A stretch of 33,448 nucleotides of DNA from Oscillospiraceae bacterium (GTDB taxonomy: Bacteria > Bacillota > Clostridia > Oscillospirales > Oscillospiraceae), in assembly GCA_016295615.1 (NCBI GenBank), contig JAEDKW010000003.1, positions 1 through 33,448 of the forward strand, given 5' to 3'. How positions within the stretch are numbered: the stretch's first letter is position 1; every line of letters begins with the position of its first letter. Shown piece by piece: positions 1 to 9,072 of the stretch. A program made the translations under genes and the position numbers. The notes beneath the pieces were generated by a model. It was given only the letters and a program-made list of their open reading frames with translations, searched no databases and was not told the origin of the DNA.

Positions 1-8
1 ATCAGCAT
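1..8 (-). CDS. possible first codons of a gene leaving the window
   Basis: On the minus strand an ATG at 8-6 (ATG CTG AT...) follows a GGGAG sequence by about 8-9 bases and lies about 45 bases downstream of a good promoter-like sequence. Only two to three codons are visible, so no product can be named. The call rests on promoter, ribosome binding site and start codon alone. Confidence 0.25.
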
Positions 9-51
9 AATACGCTCTCCCGTCCGTGCGTTTTCTGCTCGTTTCGCTTTG

Positions 52-80
52 ATTTTACCATGTATCCCGCCATGCTGCAA
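52..80 (-). promoter_or_regulatory. sigma-A-type promoter downstream of polC
   Basis: Minus strand: TTGCAG (80-75), a 17-base spacer, then TAAAAT (57-52). It lies past the polC terminator and points toward the left edge, so it probably drives the next minus-strand gene, which begins at or beyond base 8. Spacing is ideal and both hexamers are near consensus; there is no experimental support. Confidence 0.5.
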
Positions 81-96
81 GTGCCGCGCAGCGCGT

Positions 97-125
97 AAAA
101 AAAGGGACGCTTTCGCGTCCCTTTT
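97..125 (-). terminator. rho-independent terminator of the polC operon
   Basis: The stem GGGACGC (104-110) / GCGTCCC (115-121) has a TTTC loop and is flanked by As and Ts, so the minus-strand transcript gives a stem followed by a run of seven Us. It starts a few bases after the polC stop codon (130-132) and ends the eight-gene pyrH-polC operon. Confidence 0.85.
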
Positions 126-129
126 CTGC

Positions 130-3100
130 TTAAAACAGCGTCATCTGGCTGGTATCCGCCATGCCGGCAAAGGCGCCGAGCGCTTTGAGCTGCTCGATAT
201 GCGTCTTTGACAGCTTGCTGCAGCAGTCGGAAAACTCCTCAATGGAGGTGAAGGTCTTCCCTTTCCTCTTTTCTACCGTGTCGAGTGCAGCGGCTTCGCC
301 GAGCCCACGCACGGAGGTGAACGGCGGGAGAAGCCCGTTTTCCGTCACAAGGAAGTTCGTGGCGTCGCTGCGGTAAATGTCGATGGTGTCAAAGTGGAAG
401 CCGCGCAGGCAGAACTCATAGCACACTTCAAGCGTGATCATCAGATCCTGCTCGACCGCCGTCGCGTCCTTATTGTTCTCGATCTCGCGGATGCGGCGCT
501 TGATGTCCTCCGCGTCGCGGCAGCACTCCGATGCGTCGAATGCCTTTGCGCGGATGGAGAAGAACGTCGCGTAAAACGCAAGCGGCTCATGTACCTTGAA
601 CCACGCGATGCGGAACGCCATCATGACGTAGGCGACGGCATGCGCCTTGGGGAAAAGGTAACCGATCTTGGCAAGCGATTCGATATACCACTCCGGCACA
701 TCGTGCTCGCGCATCTTCTCCACCCACATGGGCCAGTCGTCCGCCTTCCCCTTCTTGACCTTGCCCTTTCGCACGGCCTCCATGATCTTGAAGCTCATCT
801 TCGGCTCAAGACCCATTGCGATGAGGTAAAGCATGATGTCGTCACGGCAGCCCACAGTCTCCAGAACGCTTGCCGTGCCGCTCGTGATAAGCTCCTTTGC
901 GTTGCCGAGCCACACATCCGTGCCGTGGGAGAAGCCGGAAAGGCGCAGCAGCGTGTTGAAATCCTTCGGCTGCGTATCGACAAGCATCTGACGCGTAAAA
1001 CGCGTGTTGAATTCCGGAATGGCAACGGCGCCGGTGGGACCGAGCACCTCGTCATTTTCATATCCGAGGACTTTGGAGGAGGTAAAAATACTCATCGTGT
1101 CCGGATCGTCGAGCGGGATGGCGCGCGCGTTGACGCCGGTGAGCTTTTCAAGCATCCGGATCATGGTGGGGTCATCGTGACCGAGCATGTCGAGCTTGAG
1201 AAGATTGTCCTCCATACAGTGATAATCAAAATGCGTGGTGATGGTGTCGCTGTCCGGGTCGTCCGCCGGGTGCTGCACCGGACAGAAATCCTCAATATCC
1301 ATATCGTCCGGCACGACAACAAGCCCGCCGGGGTGCTGACCGGTCGTTCTTCTCACGCCGACGCAGCCCGCCGTCAGGCGGTCGATCTCCGCGTTGCCGG
1401 CAGCGATGCCGTTTTCTTCGAGGTACTTTTTAACAAAGCCGTAGGCGGTCTTTTCCGCAAGCGTGCCGATCGTACCGGCGCGGAAGACCTGGGTCTTGCC
1501 GAACATTTCCACCGCATGCGCATGTGCGCGCGCCTGATACTCACCCGAGAAGTTGAGATCGATATCGGGCACCTTGCCGCCGCCGTAGCCAAGGAAGGTC
1601 TCAAACGGAATGTCAAAGCCGTCCTTCTGATAGGGTTCCCCGCACTTCGGACAGATTTTGTCGGGCATGTCGGCGCCGCAGCCGTAGCTGCCGTCCAAAA
1701 TGAACTCCGAATTTCTGCACTTCGGGCAGCGATAGTGCGGCGGAAGCGCGTTGACCTCGGTAATGCCGGACATATAGGCAACGAGCGAGGAGCCGACGGA
1801 GCCTCGCGAGCCGACGAGGTAGCCGCACGCAAGCGAGCGCTGCACCAGCTTCTGCGCGGACATATATACGACGTCGTATTTGCCCAGGATACCGCCCAGC
1901 TCAACGTTGAGACGGTCGGTAATGAGCTGCGGCAGCTCTTCGCCATACAGCTCGTGCGCCTTGTCCCACACGAGTCGGTTGAGCTCCTCCTCCGAATTTT
2001 CCAAACGCGGCGGGAAGAGCCTTCCCTTGGGGAGAAGCTCGATCTCTTCGACCATGTCGGCGATCCTGCGCGTGTTGGTCACAACCACCTCGTACGCCTT
2101 TTCCTCTCCCAGATACGCAAATTCCGCAAGCATCTCCTCCGTCGTGCGGAAATAGAGGGGAAGCGATGCGTTCGCATCGGCAAACTTTTTTGACGCGAGC
2201 AGAATGTGGCGGTAGATCTCGTCCTCCGGCTCCTGGAAATGCACGTCGCCGGTGGCGCAGACCGGCTTGCCCAGCTCCTCGCCGAGCCGCACGATCGTGC
2301 GGTTGAATTCCCTGAGCTCCTCGTCCGAGCGCACGCTGCCGTCACGGATCATGAACCGGTTGTTGCACAGCGGCTGGATCTCCAGATAGTCGTAATAGGA
2401 GGCAATGCGCTTGAGCTCCGCCCAATCCTTATGGTCGGCGACTGCGCGGAACAGCTCGCCCGCCTCGCACGCCGAGCCGACGATCAATCCTTCGCGGTGG
2501 GCGTTCAGCTCGCTCTTGGGGATCGTCGGCACGCGCTTAAAGTACTTGAGGTTTGAAAGCGAAATAAGCTGATAGAGATTTTTAAGCCCCGTCCTGTTCT
2601 TTGCAATGAGGATGATGTGCTTGGGGAAGCGGTTGGTCCTGCTTCCCTGCGGACGGAGACGGAGCATCTCGCCGTTGATCTGCTGGATCCTCCCGACGCC
2701 GCGCTCCTGCAGCATCGGAAAGAATTTCCCGAGCATCTGCGCGACCGGCACCGCGTCGTCCGATGCGCGGTGATGGTTGAACGCCGGCAGCTGCAAATGC
2801 TCCGCCACGATATCAAGCTTGTATTTGCCCAGTCCCGGCAGCAGGTTCTGCGCAAAGATGAGCGTGTCGAGATAAGTCGGGTCAAACGGAATGCCGCACT
2901 TTTGGCACCCGGCGCGAAGAAAGCCGATGTCAAACTCCGCGTTGTGCGCGGCAAGGATGCGGCCGCCCGCAAAGTCAAGAAACGCACGAAGCGCCTGTTC
3001 CAGCTTCGGCGCGCCCCTGAGCATGTCGTCCGTAATGCCGGTAAGTCCGATGATCTCCGGCGTCAGGCGGCGCTCCGGGTCGACAAAGGTCTGGAAGGTA

Positions 3101-4110
3101 TCGACGATCTCGCCGTTTCGCATAATGACCGCGCCGATCTCCGTGATCGCCTCGGTCGCGACCTTGAGACCGGTCGTTTCAATGTCAAAGCAGCAGATCT
3201 CCGAAGAAAAATCCCCGTCCTGATCGCCGTGCACGGCAATGCGGTCATCCAGATTGTTGACAAAATAGCCCTCGCAGCCGTAAAGTATTTTGATTTTACC
3301 CTCGCCGGCATGCCAGGCATCCGGGAAGCTCTGCGCCACACCGTGATCGGTGATCGCGATGGCGGGCATGCCCCACTTGGCGGCAAGCCTGACGACGCTG
3401 CCCGTGTCGGTCAGCGCGTCCATGTTGGACATCTTCGTATGCAGGTGCAGCTCCACGCGCTTTTCCGGCGCGTTGTCCATGCGTCCCTGATGCTCGATCG
3501 TCTCAATGTCGCGCGGATTGAGCTGCATATCCTTGCCGTCGAAGGTCAGCTCCATCGTGCCGCTGACGCGCAGCCACATGCCCGGCGCGATCTTATCCTG
3601 CACCTGCGCGATCTCCCGCTCGTACATGTTGCGCCGGATACTGACGGAGCCGGTGTAATCGGTCATCTCCAAAATCATGACCCACATACCGGCGCGGCGC
3701 GTTTCATGGCAGTCGAACTGAAAGACCTTGCCCTCGACCACCACACGGCCGCTCTTAGCGGTCAGCTCTCCCATCGGCAGGACATTGCCCTTGATCTCCC
3801 TGCCCATGATGACCCTGCCGCCCGCATCGATCCTCCTGCCTGCGCCCTTTTGCAGATCGGGAAACGCGACGGCGGTGGACTTGATATTGAGCGTCACGCG
3901 CGAAAGCTCATACTGCCTGGCAAGCAGCTGCTCCAGCGCGGTCTGCGCCGCATCGCTCACCTGCTCGTGCACCGTCATATCAAGCGTCATCGCGCGGCGC
4001 TCCGGTTCAAGCACCATATTGGTCACAATTGCGGTATTCAAGAGCACCCGCAGCTCAAACTCGGGTGAAAAATCGCTGAACAATTCAAAAAACGGAATCT
4101 TTTGTGCCAT
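130..4110 (-). CDS. polC: DNA polymerase III alpha subunit, Gram-positive PolC type
   Basis: Replicative DNA polymerase with built-in 3'-5' proofreading. Order of parts in the 1326 residues: short N-terminal domain (1-100), OB fold (about 118-205), PHP domain (from 219, HLHT at 222-225 and TDHG near 255) interrupted by a DEDD exonuclease (about 305-460; D309, E311, D394, HHRASDD at 446-452), then the palm. A four-cysteine zinc knuckle (C795, C798, C820, C823) precedes the catalytic PDIDLNF (D849, D851). The C-terminus ends in an (H)hH-type region and a clamp-like tail QMTLF. Bacillus PolC is about 1437 residues with PHP near 333; here PHP begins about 115 residues earlier, so the N-terminal domain is much shortened, though the start looks genuine (GGGAAGAG ahead of ATG, 16 bases after ispG). 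Last gene of its operon. Confidence 0.97.
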   Translation of the reverse strand: MAQKIPFFELFSDFSPEFELRVLLNTAIVTNMVLEPERRAMTLDMTVHEQVSDAAQTALEQLLARQYELSRVTLNIKSTAVAFPDLQKGAGRRIDAGGRVIMGREIKGNVLPMGELTAKSGRVVVEGKVFQFDCHETRRAGMWVMILEMTDYTGSVSIRRNMYEREIAQVQDKIAPGMWLRVSGTMELTFDGKDMQLNPRDIETIEHQGRMDNAPEKRVELHLHTKMSNMDALTDTGSVVRLAAKWGMPAIAITDHGVAQSFPDAWHAGEGKIKILYGCEGYFVNNLDDRIAVHGDQDGDFSSEICCFDIETTGLKVATEAITEIGAVIMRNGEIVDTFQTFVDPERRLTPEIIGLTGITDDMLRGAPKLEQALRAFLDFAGGRILAAHNAEFDIGFLRAGCQKCGIPFDPTYLDTLIFAQNLLPGLGKYKLDIVAEHLQLPAFNHHRASDDAVPVAQMLGKFFPMLQERGVGRIQQINGEMLRLRPQGSRTNRFPKHIILIAKNRTGLKNLYQLISLSNLKYFKRVPTIPKSELNAHREGLIVGSACEAGELFRAVADHKDWAELKRIASYYDYLEIQPLCNNRFMIRDGSVRSDEELREFNRTIVRLGEELGKPVCATGDVHFQEPEDEIYRHILLASKKFADANASLPLYFRTTEEMLAEFAYLGEEKAYEVVVTNTRRIADMVEEIELLPKGRLFPPRLENSEEELNRLVWDKAHELYGEELPQLITDRLNVELGGILGKYDVVYMSAQKLVQRSLACGYLVGSRGSVGSSLVAYMSGITEVNALPPHYRCPKCRNSEFILDGSYGCGADMPDKICPKCGEPYQKDGFDIPFETFLGYGGGKVPDIDLNFSGEYQARAHAHAVEMFGKTQVFRAGTIGTLAEKTAYGFVKKYLEENGIAAGNAEIDRLTAGCVGVRRTTGQHPGGLVVVPDDMDIEDFCPVQHPADDPDSDTITTHFDYHCMEDNLLKLDMLGHDDPTMIRMLEKLTGVNARAIPLDDPDTMSIFTSSKVLGYENDEVLGPTGAVAIPEFNTRFTRQMLVDTQPKDFNTLLRLSGFSHGTDVWLGNAKELITSGTASVLETVGCRDDIMLYLIAMGLEPKMSFKIMEAVRKGKVKKGKADDWPMWVEKMREHDVPEWYIESLAKIGYLFPKAHAVAYVMMAFRIAWFKVHEPLAFYATFFSIRAKAFDASECCRDAEDIKRRIREIENNKDATAVEQDLMITLEVCYEFCLRGFHFDTIDIYRSDATNFLVTENGLLPPFTSVRGLGEAAALDTVEKRKGKTFTSIEEFSDCCSKLSKTHIEQLKALGAFAGMADTSQMTLF

Positions 4111-4126
4111 GGCTCTTCCCTATGTA

Positions 4127-5164
4127 TCAAAGTTTTTCAATTTCCTTCAGCAAGGCGTCCACAAGCTTTTCCTGCGGAACCTTGTAAAGCACTTTTCCTT
4201 TTCGGAAGATCAAGCCTTCCCCCTCGCCGCCGGCGATGCCGATATCCGCCGCGCTCGCTTCGCCCGGTCCGTTGACGACGCAGCCCATGACCGCGACGGT
4301 GATCTTCTTGCTGCAGCCGGCAAGACGCTTTTCCAGCTCCTCGGCAATGGGGATCATGTTGTAGCCGGTCCTTCCGCAGGTCGGGCAGGAAACCAGATTC
4401 ACGCCGGAGCGGCGAATGCCGCAGGCCTGCAGAATGCGCCTGGCGGCATAGACCTCCTCCACGGGGTCGGCCGTGAGCGACACGCGGACCGTATCGCCGA
4501 TCCCCTCGCAGAGAAGACCGCCGATGCCGATCGCGGATTTGATCAGCCCCATGGAGGGCGTGCCCGCCTCGGTCACGCCGAGATGGAGCGGATAGTCGAC
4601 GCGCTCATGCAGCAGACGGTACGCCGCCATATTGAGCGGCACATCCGAGCTTTTTACGCTGACGCAGATATCGGTAAAGTCGAACTTCTCCAAAAGCCTG
4701 ATGTGTCCCATCGCGCTTTCCACCAGCGCTTCCGGCGTCACCTTGCCGTACTTTGCAAGAAGCGCCTTTTCCAGCGAGCCGCCGTTCACGCCGACGCGGA
4801 TGGGGATCCGGCGCGCGCGGCAAGCGTCCACGACTGCCTTGACGTTCTCCTCGCCTCCGATGTTGCCGGGATTGATGCGGATCTTGTCCGCACCGCGCAC
4901 GGCAGCCTCAACGGCAAGGCGATGGTCAAAATGGATATCCGCCACGAGCGGAATGGAGATCCGCTCCTTGATCGCGCTGATCGCCCGTGCCGCCTCCATG
5001 GTCGGAACGGTCACGCGCACGATCTCGCAGCCTGCGTCCTCAAGAGCCCGGATCTGCGCCGCCGTCGCGGCGGCGTCCTCCGTTTTTGTGTTGCACATGG
5101 ACTGGATCGTCACCGGCGCGCCGCCGCCGAGGGCAACGCCGCCGACTGTGATCTGCTTCGTCAT
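4127..5164 (-). CDS. ispG: 4-hydroxy-3-methylbut-2-enyl diphosphate synthase (IspG/GcpE)
   Basis: Penultimate step of the MEP isoprenoid pathway: reductive ring opening of MEcPP to HMBPP with a [4Fe-4S] cluster. The 345-residue protein has the TIM-barrel half first (SMCNTKTED, IRINPGNIG, GVNGGSLE) and the cluster half last, with C260 and C263 in SCPTCGRTG, C295 in MGCVVNGPGE and the fourth ligand E302. A GTG two codons upstream (5170) is also in frame, but the AGAGG motif sits one base from it and seven bases from the ATG at 5164, so ATG is chosen. It follows rseP by 12 bases and precedes polC, next to dxr and uppS of the same pathway. Confidence 0.96.
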   Translation of the reverse strand: MTKQITVGGVALGGGAPVTIQSMCNTKTEDAAATAAQIRALEDAGCEIVRVTVPTMEAARAISAIKERISIPLVADIHFDHRLAVEAAVRGADKIRINPGNIGGEENVKAVVDACRARRIPIRVGVNGGSLEKALLAKYGKVTPEALVESAMGHIRLLEKFDFTDICVSVKSSDVPLNMAAYRLLHERVDYPLHLGVTEAGTPSMGLIKSAIGIGGLLCEGIGDTVRVSLTADPVEEVYAARRILQACGIRRSGVNLVSCPTCGRTGYNMIPIAEELEKRLAGCSKKITVAVMGCVVNGPGEASAADIGIAGGEGEGLIFRKGKVLYKVPQEKLVDALLKEIEKL

Positions 5165-5176
5165 TTTCACACCTCT

Positions 5177-6241
5177 TTAGAACAGTTTCACAATGTCATG
5201 GAAGGTCACAAACAGCATCAGCGCCATCAAAAGCGCAAATCCGATGCCGTTGACTGCGTTGAGGTACTTGCTCGGGATCTCCTTTTTCACGAGCAGCAGC
5301 GCAATACGGTTGACCAGCAAAAACAGCACATGTCCGCCGTCGAGCGCAGGCAGCGGCAAAAGATTCATCACCGCGAGGTTGACGGCGATCATCGCGGCAA
5401 AGAACAGGATGCTCTGCATTGCCGCGCCAAAGCCTTCCTTCGCCTCGGTTTCCTTGCCCACCTCCGTGATCGTCGAAACGATACCGACCGGTCCGCTCAG
5501 ATCGTCCACGCCCGCGCTGCCCGAAACAAGCATCTGCAGACTCAATCGCACAAGGCGCACATAGTCGATCGTCTGGTACCAGCTGTATTTGAGCTTCAAG
5601 CCGGGCGTCGCTTCGACAATTCCGCCGTAGGAAAAGCCGTAGGCTTTGTATTCCCTGCCGCTTTCGTCCTGATAGGTCTGCTTCGTGAGTGTGCGCGTGA
5701 GCTTTTTCCCGTCGCGCAGCACGGTCATCTCCAACGTATCGCCGCTGCCGGAAAGCTCCATGATGAGGGAAACGTCACTTTTGAGATAGACGCGCTCACC
5801 GTTGATGGCATAGATCGTGTCGCCGACCATAATGCCGTTTTCCCCCTCCTGGGGAAACCCGTCGTTGAGCGCGGCAATGTCCGCGGTGTAAAACCCGCCC
5901 GCGCCGGCGTACAGGCAGAGGACGATCAAAAAGCCGGTGAGAAAGTTCATGAAAGCGCCGGCAACGAAAATGAGCAGCTTCGCCCAAAAGCCTTTGTTGT
6001 TGAGCGCATTCGGGTCGTCGGAGTCCTCCTCCTCGCCCTCCATTGCGCAAAAGCCGCCGATGGGCAGAAGGCGAACCGAATACTCCGTCTCACCCTTTGT
6101 TTTGTGCAGGAGCCGCGGTCCCATGCCGATCGAAAACTCATTGACACGCACACCGCAGGCTTTGGCGGCAAGAAAATGCCCAAACTCGTGCACGGCGATC
6201 AGTACGCCGAAAATCAAAATCGCTGCAAGAATATAAACCAT
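5177..6241 (-). CDS. rseP: RIP metalloprotease RseP (site-2 protease, M50)
   Basis: Membrane zinc protease that cuts transmembrane segments, such as anti-sigma factors or leftover signal peptides. The 354-residue product has the HExxH motif in the first membrane helix (H18, E19, H22), a PDZ-like region around 110-190 (MVGDTIYAINGE) and the second catalytic motif LPALDGGH in the C-terminal helices. An open frame extends upstream to a TTG at 6265, but GGAG lies seven bases before the ATG at 6241 and homologues begin in this way (MVYIL...), so the ATG is preferred. Lies 36 bases after dxr, the usual Firmicutes order cdsA-dxr-rseP. Confidence 0.95.
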   Translation of the reverse strand: MVYILAAILIFGVLIAVHEFGHFLAAKACGVRVNEFSIGMGPRLLHKTKGETEYSVRLLPIGGFCAMEGEEEDSDDPNALNNKGFWAKLLIFVAGAFMNFLTGFLIVLCLYAGAGGFYTADIAALNDGFPQEGENGIMVGDTIYAINGERVYLKSDVSLIMELSGSGDTLEMTVLRDGKKLTRTLTKQTYQDESGREYKAYGFSYGGIVEATPGLKLKYSWYQTIDYVRLVRLSLQMLVSGSAGVDDLSGPVGIVSTITEVGKETEAKEGFGAAMQSILFFAAMIAVNLAVMNLLPLPALDGGHVLFLLVNRIALLLVKKEIPSKYLNAVNGIGFALLMALMLFVTFHDIVKLF

Positions 6242-6277
6242 GCTGTTACTCCATACCGCGCGCAACGGCGCGGCTTT

Positions 6278-7426
6278 TTATTTCAGATGCGAAAACACCG
6301 CTTGCCGCGCAAGGCGGTCTGCTTCCAGAATATCCGCCAAAGCGGGATTTGATACCTGTTCGACCGTATCCAGCGCCGCTTCGACGAGCGCGGGAATGTC
6401 GTTAAACCCGATCTGCTCGCGCAGGAACGCCCCGACGGCAGCCTCATTCGCTCCGTTCATCACCGCGCAGCTCGTGCCGCCGGCTTCAGCGCACCGTCTG
6501 GCAACGGCGAGGCAGCGGAAGGTCTCTTCATCCGGTCGGGCAAAGGTCAGCGGCGGGCAGGACAAAAGATCCAGCGCATCCGGCGTGTGCTCCGCGCGGA
6601 AAGGATAGGCCATCGCATAGCGGATCGGCAGCTTCATGTCGGGTATGCCGAGCTGGGCAAGATAAGCGCCGTCGCAAAACTCCACGAGCGAGTGGACGAT
6701 GCTCTGACGGTGGATCACCGCGCTGACCTTCTCGGGCGGCAGACGGTAAAGCCGCATCGCTTCGATGATCTCAAGTCCCTTATTCATCAGCGTTGCAGAA
6801 TCAATCGTGATCTTCGCGCCCATCGTCCAGTTCGGATGTTTGAGCGCGTCCGCCCTGGTTTTGCCCGCAAGCTCCGCACGGGAGAGCCCGTAAAACGGAC
6901 CGCCGGAGCAGGTCAGCACGAGGCGGCGGATCTCGCCGCGGTCGCGGCAGCCCTGTAAACACTGAAAGATCGCGGAATGCTCGCTGTCCACGGGGATGAT
7001 CTCCGCACCGGTGCGCGCCGCGGCATCCATCACCAGCTCCCCGGCGCAAACGAGCGTCTCCTTGTTCGCAAGCGCAATCCGTTTTCCTTTGGAAATCGCG
7101 GCAAGCGTCGGCTTGAGCCCGATCATGCCGACCACGGCGGTGACGACCGTATCCGCTTCCTCCGCCGTGGCTGCGGCGAGCAGACCGTCCATACCGGAGA
7201 GAACCTCGATGCCTGTATCGGAAAGCCGCGCTTTCAGCTCACGCGCGGCGGCTTCGTCATAAAGCGCGACGAGACGCGGAGAAAACTCCCGCGCCTGCCG
7301 CTCGATCAGATCGACGCTGCTGTTTGCCGTCAGCGCCGCGACCGCCACGCCGAGTTCGCGCACGACCTCAAGCGTCTGGCGACCGATGGAGCCGGTCGAA
7401 CCAAGTAAAGCGATACTCCTTGTCAC
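6278..7426 (-). CDS. dxr: 1-deoxy-D-xylulose 5-phosphate reductoisomerase
   Basis: Converts DXP to MEP with NADPH, the committed step of the MEP pathway. In 382 residues: N-terminal NADPH-binding GSTGSIG (about 9-15), the catalytic metal and substrate segments PVDSEHSAIFQCLQG, SGGPF and SATLMNKGLE, and a C-terminal helical domain (ANEAAVGAFL). The start is GTG at 7426, one base after the cdsA stop, with GGAGG inside the end of cdsA about 10-12 bases ahead, so translation is probably coupled. Length is that of the family. Confidence 0.96.
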   Translation of the reverse strand: MTRSIALLGSTGSIGRQTLEVVRELGVAVAALTANSSVDLIERQAREFSPRLVALYDEAAARELKARLSDTGIEVLSGMDGLLAAATAEEADTVVTAVVGMIGLKPTLAAISKGKRIALANKETLVCAGELVMDAAARTGAEIIPVDSEHSAIFQCLQGCRDRGEIRRLVLTCSGGPFYGLSRAELAGKTRADALKHPNWTMGAKITIDSATLMNKGLEIIEAMRLYRLPPEKVSAVIHRQSIVHSLVEFCDGAYLAQLGIPDMKLPIRYAMAYPFRAEHTPDALDLLSCPPLTFARPDEETFRCLAVARRCAEAGGTSCAVMNGANEAAVGAFLREQIGFNDIPALVEAALDTVEQVSNPALADILEADRLARQAVFSHLK

Positions 7427-7427
7427 C

Positions 7428-8297
7428 TCAGATAATACCTCCGCTCACACACAAGTAAACGACGGGTGCAATGAACATGCTGGAATCAAACCGGTCGAGC
7501 ATGCCGCCGTGCGTCAGGAACAGATGGCTGTAATCCTTGACGCCGTTTTCGCGCTTGATGAGCGACATCGAGAGGTCGCCGAGCTGTCCGAACACGTTGG
7601 CGACCGCACCGACGCCGATGAGGTGCAGATAGTCCGGCGCATAGCCGAAGCACTTTGCGCCGATCAGTCCGAGCAGGCACATCGCAAGCGCGCTGCCGAT
7701 GGGACCGCCGATCCCGCCTGCCCACGTCTTGTTGGGGCTGACATGCATCGCCATCTTGCGCTTGCCGAACCACATTCCGAAATACATTGAGAGCGCATCG
7801 CCGGCAAACGCGATGAAGAACGGCGCAAGCACATAGACCTTGCCGAAGCTCTCGTGCATCCGCAGCAGGAAGATGCAGCTATACATCATCGGAAACACGA
7901 TGCCGCCGACGATGGAAACGGAAACATCACAGAAGGTAAACGGTTTCTCACTGCCGTAGGTCACGATGGCGACCCAGAACAGGAAGATCACCAGGACCAG
8001 CGGCAAAATGAACCAACGGCAAAACGGCGCGTGCGCCGCATCACCGTAGGCGATCAAGTCTGCCGCATAGTACCATTCGCGCCAGTCGTAAACGACCCAT
8101 TCCGAAAAGGCGGCGATCCCTATCGTCACCACATACACCTTCTTGGGTACATTCTTCCCCGCCGTGTGCAGCAGCTCATACGCCGCTACGCCTGCGATAC
8201 CGCACACGAGCAGCAGCGTTGCCCACGCAGGGCACAAAAGCAGCACCGCCAGCAGCGCCGGCAGTCCAACGATCACGACCAACCATCTTTGTTTCAT
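7428..8297 (-). CDS. cdsA: phosphatidate cytidylyltransferase (CDP-diglyceride synthase)
   Basis: Makes CDP-diacylglycerol from phosphatidic acid and CTP at the membrane, the branch point for phospholipids. The 289 residues are mostly membrane helices, starting with MKQRWLVVIVGLPALLA. The C-terminal family signature is present (SLIKRENGVKD ... HGGMLDRFDS), with the usual Pro-Gly before HGG replaced by Leu-Thr. SPNKTWAGG lies ahead of it. ATG at 8297 is preceded by AAGGAG. It sits between uppS and dxr as in most Firmicutes. Confidence 0.95.
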   Translation of the reverse strand: MKQRWLVVIVGLPALLAVLLLCPAWATLLLVCGIAGVAAYELLHTAGKNVPKKVYVVTIGIAAFSEWVVYDWREWYYAADLIAYGDAAHAPFCRWFILPLVLVIFLFWVAIVTYGSEKPFTFCDVSVSIVGGIVFPMMYSCIFLLRMHESFGKVYVLAPFFIAFAGDALSMYFGMWFGKRKMAMHVSPNKTWAGGIGGPIGSALAMCLLGLIGAKCFGYAPDYLHLIGVGAVANVFGQLGDLSMSLIKRENGVKDYSHLFLTHGGMLDRFDSSMFIAPVVYLCVSGGII

Positions 8298-8319
8298 CCT
8301 TTTGTCTCCTTGTGAGGGA

Positions 8320-9072
8320 TTATTGTCTGCTCAGCCCGCCAAACCGGCGGTCGCGGCTCTGATAGGCGATGAGCGCCTTGTCAAACTCGCGCTCGTCAAA
8401 ATCAGGCCACAGCGTGTCGGTATAGTAAAACTCGCTGTAAGCGCACTGCCACAAAAGATAGTTGCTGATGCGCTTCTCGCCGCCGGGACGAATGAGCAGC
8501 TCCGGCGAGGGCAGCCCTGCGGAGTAGAGATAGCGCTCAAAGCCTTCCTCGCTCAGCGAATCCGGCGCGTACTTCCCCGCCGCGCAGTCGGCGGCAAAGG
8601 CGCGCGCGGCATGCACGATCTCGCCGCGTCCGCCGTAGTTGAGGCAGATGTTCGCCTGAAACCCGTCGATGCGTGCGCTGATCTCATCCGTCCGGCAGAT
8701 CAGCGCGCGTGTCTCCTCATCCAGAACGCTCAGATCGCCCAAAAAGCGCAGACGGTTCCGATCCCTCTCCATCGTGTCGATGCACTCGTGCAAATACTGC
8801 TTGAGAAGGCGCATAATGCCGTCCACCTCGTCCTGCGGACGCTTCCAGTTTTCCGTGGAAAAGGCGTAGACCGTCAGATAGTCGATCCTGAGCTCCTTGC
8901 AATAGGTGCCGATGCGGCGGAACATCTCCGCGCCCGCCCTGTGCCCTGCCGAGCGCGGAAGACCCCGCTTCTGCGCCCAGCGACCGTTGCCGTCCATGAT
9001 AACCGCAACATGAGAAGGCAGGTTGGCTTTGTCAACCTGCCCCATGCTTTTCTTCGTTCCGAACAGTCCCAT
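8320..9072 (-). CDS. uppS: undecaprenyl diphosphate synthase (isoprenyl transferase)
   Basis: Adds isoprene units in cis to farnesyl diphosphate to make the C55 lipid carrier of cell-wall precursors. The 250 residues include the catalytic VIMDGNGRWA (D27), the substrate segment GHRAGAE and the C-terminal RPGGEKRISNYLLWQ motif. The ATG shares one base with the frr stop (TGATG), so translation is coupled; a separate ribosome binding site is weak. It uses product of the dxr/ispG pathway encoded in the same operon. Confidence 0.96.
   Translation of the reverse strand: MGLFGTKKSMGQVDKANLPSHVAVIMDGNGRWAQKRGLPRSAGHRAGAEMFRRIGTYCKELRIDYLTVYAFSTENWKRPQDEVDGIMRLLKQYLHECIDTMERDRNRLRFLGDLSVLDEETRALICRTDEISARIDGFQANICLNYGGRGEIVHAARAFAADCAAGKYAPDSLSEEGFERYLYSAGLPSPELLIRPGGEKRISNYLLWQCAYSEFYYTDTLWPDFDEREFDKALIAYQSRDRRFGGLSRQ

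Noticed and set aside
394..2193. 599-codon plus-strand open frame opposite polC
   Set aside because: Shadow of the polC reading frame; composition is that of antisense GC-rich DNA.
3728..6352. Very long plus-strand open frame opposite polC, ispG and rseP
   Set aside because: Arg/His/Ala-rich sequence without domains; it is the antisense of three well-recognised genes and arises from GC-rich codon bias.
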